Below are positions 11,150 to 11,860 of a DNA stretch of 11,860 nucleotides, piece after piece. The notes under the pieces are model-generated. The model saw only the letters and a list, made by a program, of their open reading frames with translations, was not told where the DNA came from and ran no database searches. Made by a program: the position numbers and the translations under genes. How positions within the stretch are numbered: position 1 is the first letter of the stretch; the number at the start of each line of letters is the position of its first letter. Source of the stretch: an uncultured Clostridia bacterium (GTDB lineage Bacteria; Bacillota_A; Clostridia; Oscillospirales; Oscillospiraceae); assembly GCA_946408145.1 (NCBI GenBank), contig CAMJQX010000027.1:1-11860 (forward strand), in the 5' to 3' direction.

Positions 11150-11860
11150 TCAGAACTGCGCGAGGCTCAGCTTCAGGTTTTCGATCAGCGCCTCCAGCTT
11201 GGCCTTTTTCTCGCGCTCGACGTTGACGACAGCCTCCGGCGCGCGGGTGATGAAGTTCTGGTTGGAGAGCTTGCCGATCTGCGCCTGGAGCTGTTTTTCG
11301 GCGTTTGCAAGCTCCTTGGCGATGCGGGCCTTCTCCTTCTCCAGATCCACGAGTTCCGCCATGGGCATGAACATGCGGGCGTTGTCCGTGACGACGGAGA
11401 CCATGCCCGCGGTATCCTCGGGCGCGGCGCCGACCACGGAGACCTCGGAGGCATAGGCCAGCTTGCAGATATAGCTTCTGCCGGCCTCAAAGGCATCCTT
11501 TCCTTCGGTCGCGATGATGAGGTGCGCCTTGCGGGAGGGCGGCACGTTCATGTCGCTGCGGCGGGCGCGCACGGCCTTGATGGCGGTCATGACCATCTCG
11601 AAGCTCTGCTCGTCCTCGGGGAAGCTCAGCTTCTCGTCGAAGGAGGGATACTTCTCGACCATCAGGGCCTCGCCCTCATGCGGCAGGGCCTGCCAGATCT
11701 CCTCGGAGATGAAGGGCATGAAGGGATGCACGAGCTTCAGGATCTCGGTCAGCACATACAGCAGAACCTTCTGGGCCGCGAGCTTCGAGGCCTCGTCCTC
11801 CCCGTTGAGGCGGGGCTTGGTCAGCTCGATATACCAGTCGCAGTAGCTGTCCCAGATGAA
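11150..11860 (-). CDS. valS: Valine--tRNA ligase (ValRS), C-terminal 236 residues, cut by window edge
   Basis: Class I aminoacyl-tRNA synthetase charging tRNA-Val; the catalytic and editing domains lie beyond the right edge. The visible part opens with FIWDSYCDWYIELTKPRL and continues through LVHPFMPFISEEIWQALP, the characteristic anticodon-binding helix bundle of Val/Ile/Leu enzymes. It ends in the ValRS-specific C-terminal coiled coil: LVDLEKEKARIAKELANAEK, then the conserved LSNQNFITRAPEAVVNVERE turn and KLEALIENLKLSLAQF. The frame is open across the whole 711 bases and closes with TGA at 11152-11150, followed by a strong terminator at 11079-11116. Upstream control is not visible. Confidence 0.97.
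   Translation of the reverse strand, partial: FIWDSYCDWYIELTKPRLNGEDEASKLAAQKVLLYVLTEILKLVHPFMPFISEEIWQALPHEGEALMVEKYPSFDEKLSFPEDEQSFEMVMTAIKAVRARRSDMNVPPSRKAHLIIATEGKDAFEAGRSYICKLAYASEVSVVGAAPEDTAGMVSVVTDNARMFMPMAELVDLEKEKARIAKELANAEKQLQAQIGKLSNQNFITRAPEAVVNVEREKKAKLEALIENLKLSLAQF

Noticed and set aside
1..11860. Defence island, toxin-antitoxin pair, prophage or insertion sequence
   Set aside because: I see no transposase, integrase, restriction, CRISPR or toxin motifs, no terminal repeats and no tRNA attachment site; gene content is conserved chromosomal core.

Overview
The window reads as a chromosomal core region of a GC-rich, endospore-forming Firmicute of the class Clostridia. An Oscillospiraceae-type gut organism such as the Flavonifractor/Oscillibacter group is my inference, not proven. 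The evidence is a complete spoIIAA-spoIIAB-sigF operon, a T-box leader in front of alaS, a PcrA-type helicase with a C-terminal Tudor-like domain, strong Shine-Dalgarno sites at most genes and sigma-A-like promoters. I see no mobile element, CRISPR array, rRNA or tRNA gene.

Layout, left to right. 1-551 (minus): the start of alaS behind an alanine T-box leader with its own promoter. 548-3098 (minus): a U32-family (TrhP-like) tRNA-hydroxylation protein preceded by the endolytic murein transglycosylase mltG, the two overlapping by 38 nt. 3099-3449: a small intergenic island with a foldable inverted repeat, a 46-residue Cys/Gly/Asn-rich peptide gene on the plus strand and its terminator. 3448-4845 (minus): a Sir2 deacetylase followed by a thymidylate-kinase-like gene, tightly coupled. 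4846-4970: back-to-back promoters. 4971-8244 (plus): pcrA, then an EamA drug/metabolite transporter 4 nt downstream, then a bidirectional terminator. 8299-9329 (minus): a stand-alone AroQ-fold chorismate mutase and a DUF554 membrane protein overlapping by ATGA, behind a strong promoter and a leader with an intrinsic terminator. 9597-11063 (minus): the spoIIA operon. 11064-11149: the valS terminator, which may also hold the spoIIA promoter. 11150-11860 (minus): the 3' end of valS.

Most genes are housekeeping: translation (valS, alaS, tRNA hydroxylation), DNA repair (pcrA), nucleotide and cell-wall metabolism, and forespore commitment. The less explained parts are the Cys-rich mini-protein with its folded upstream region, the chorismate mutase-DUF554 pair with a predicted attenuator, a pcrA promoter placed so that its mRNA should be leaderless, and a 15-base block shared exactly by the alaS and chorismate-mutase promoters. 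None of these amounts to a clearly new multi-gene system; they are the best leads in an otherwise conserved region.
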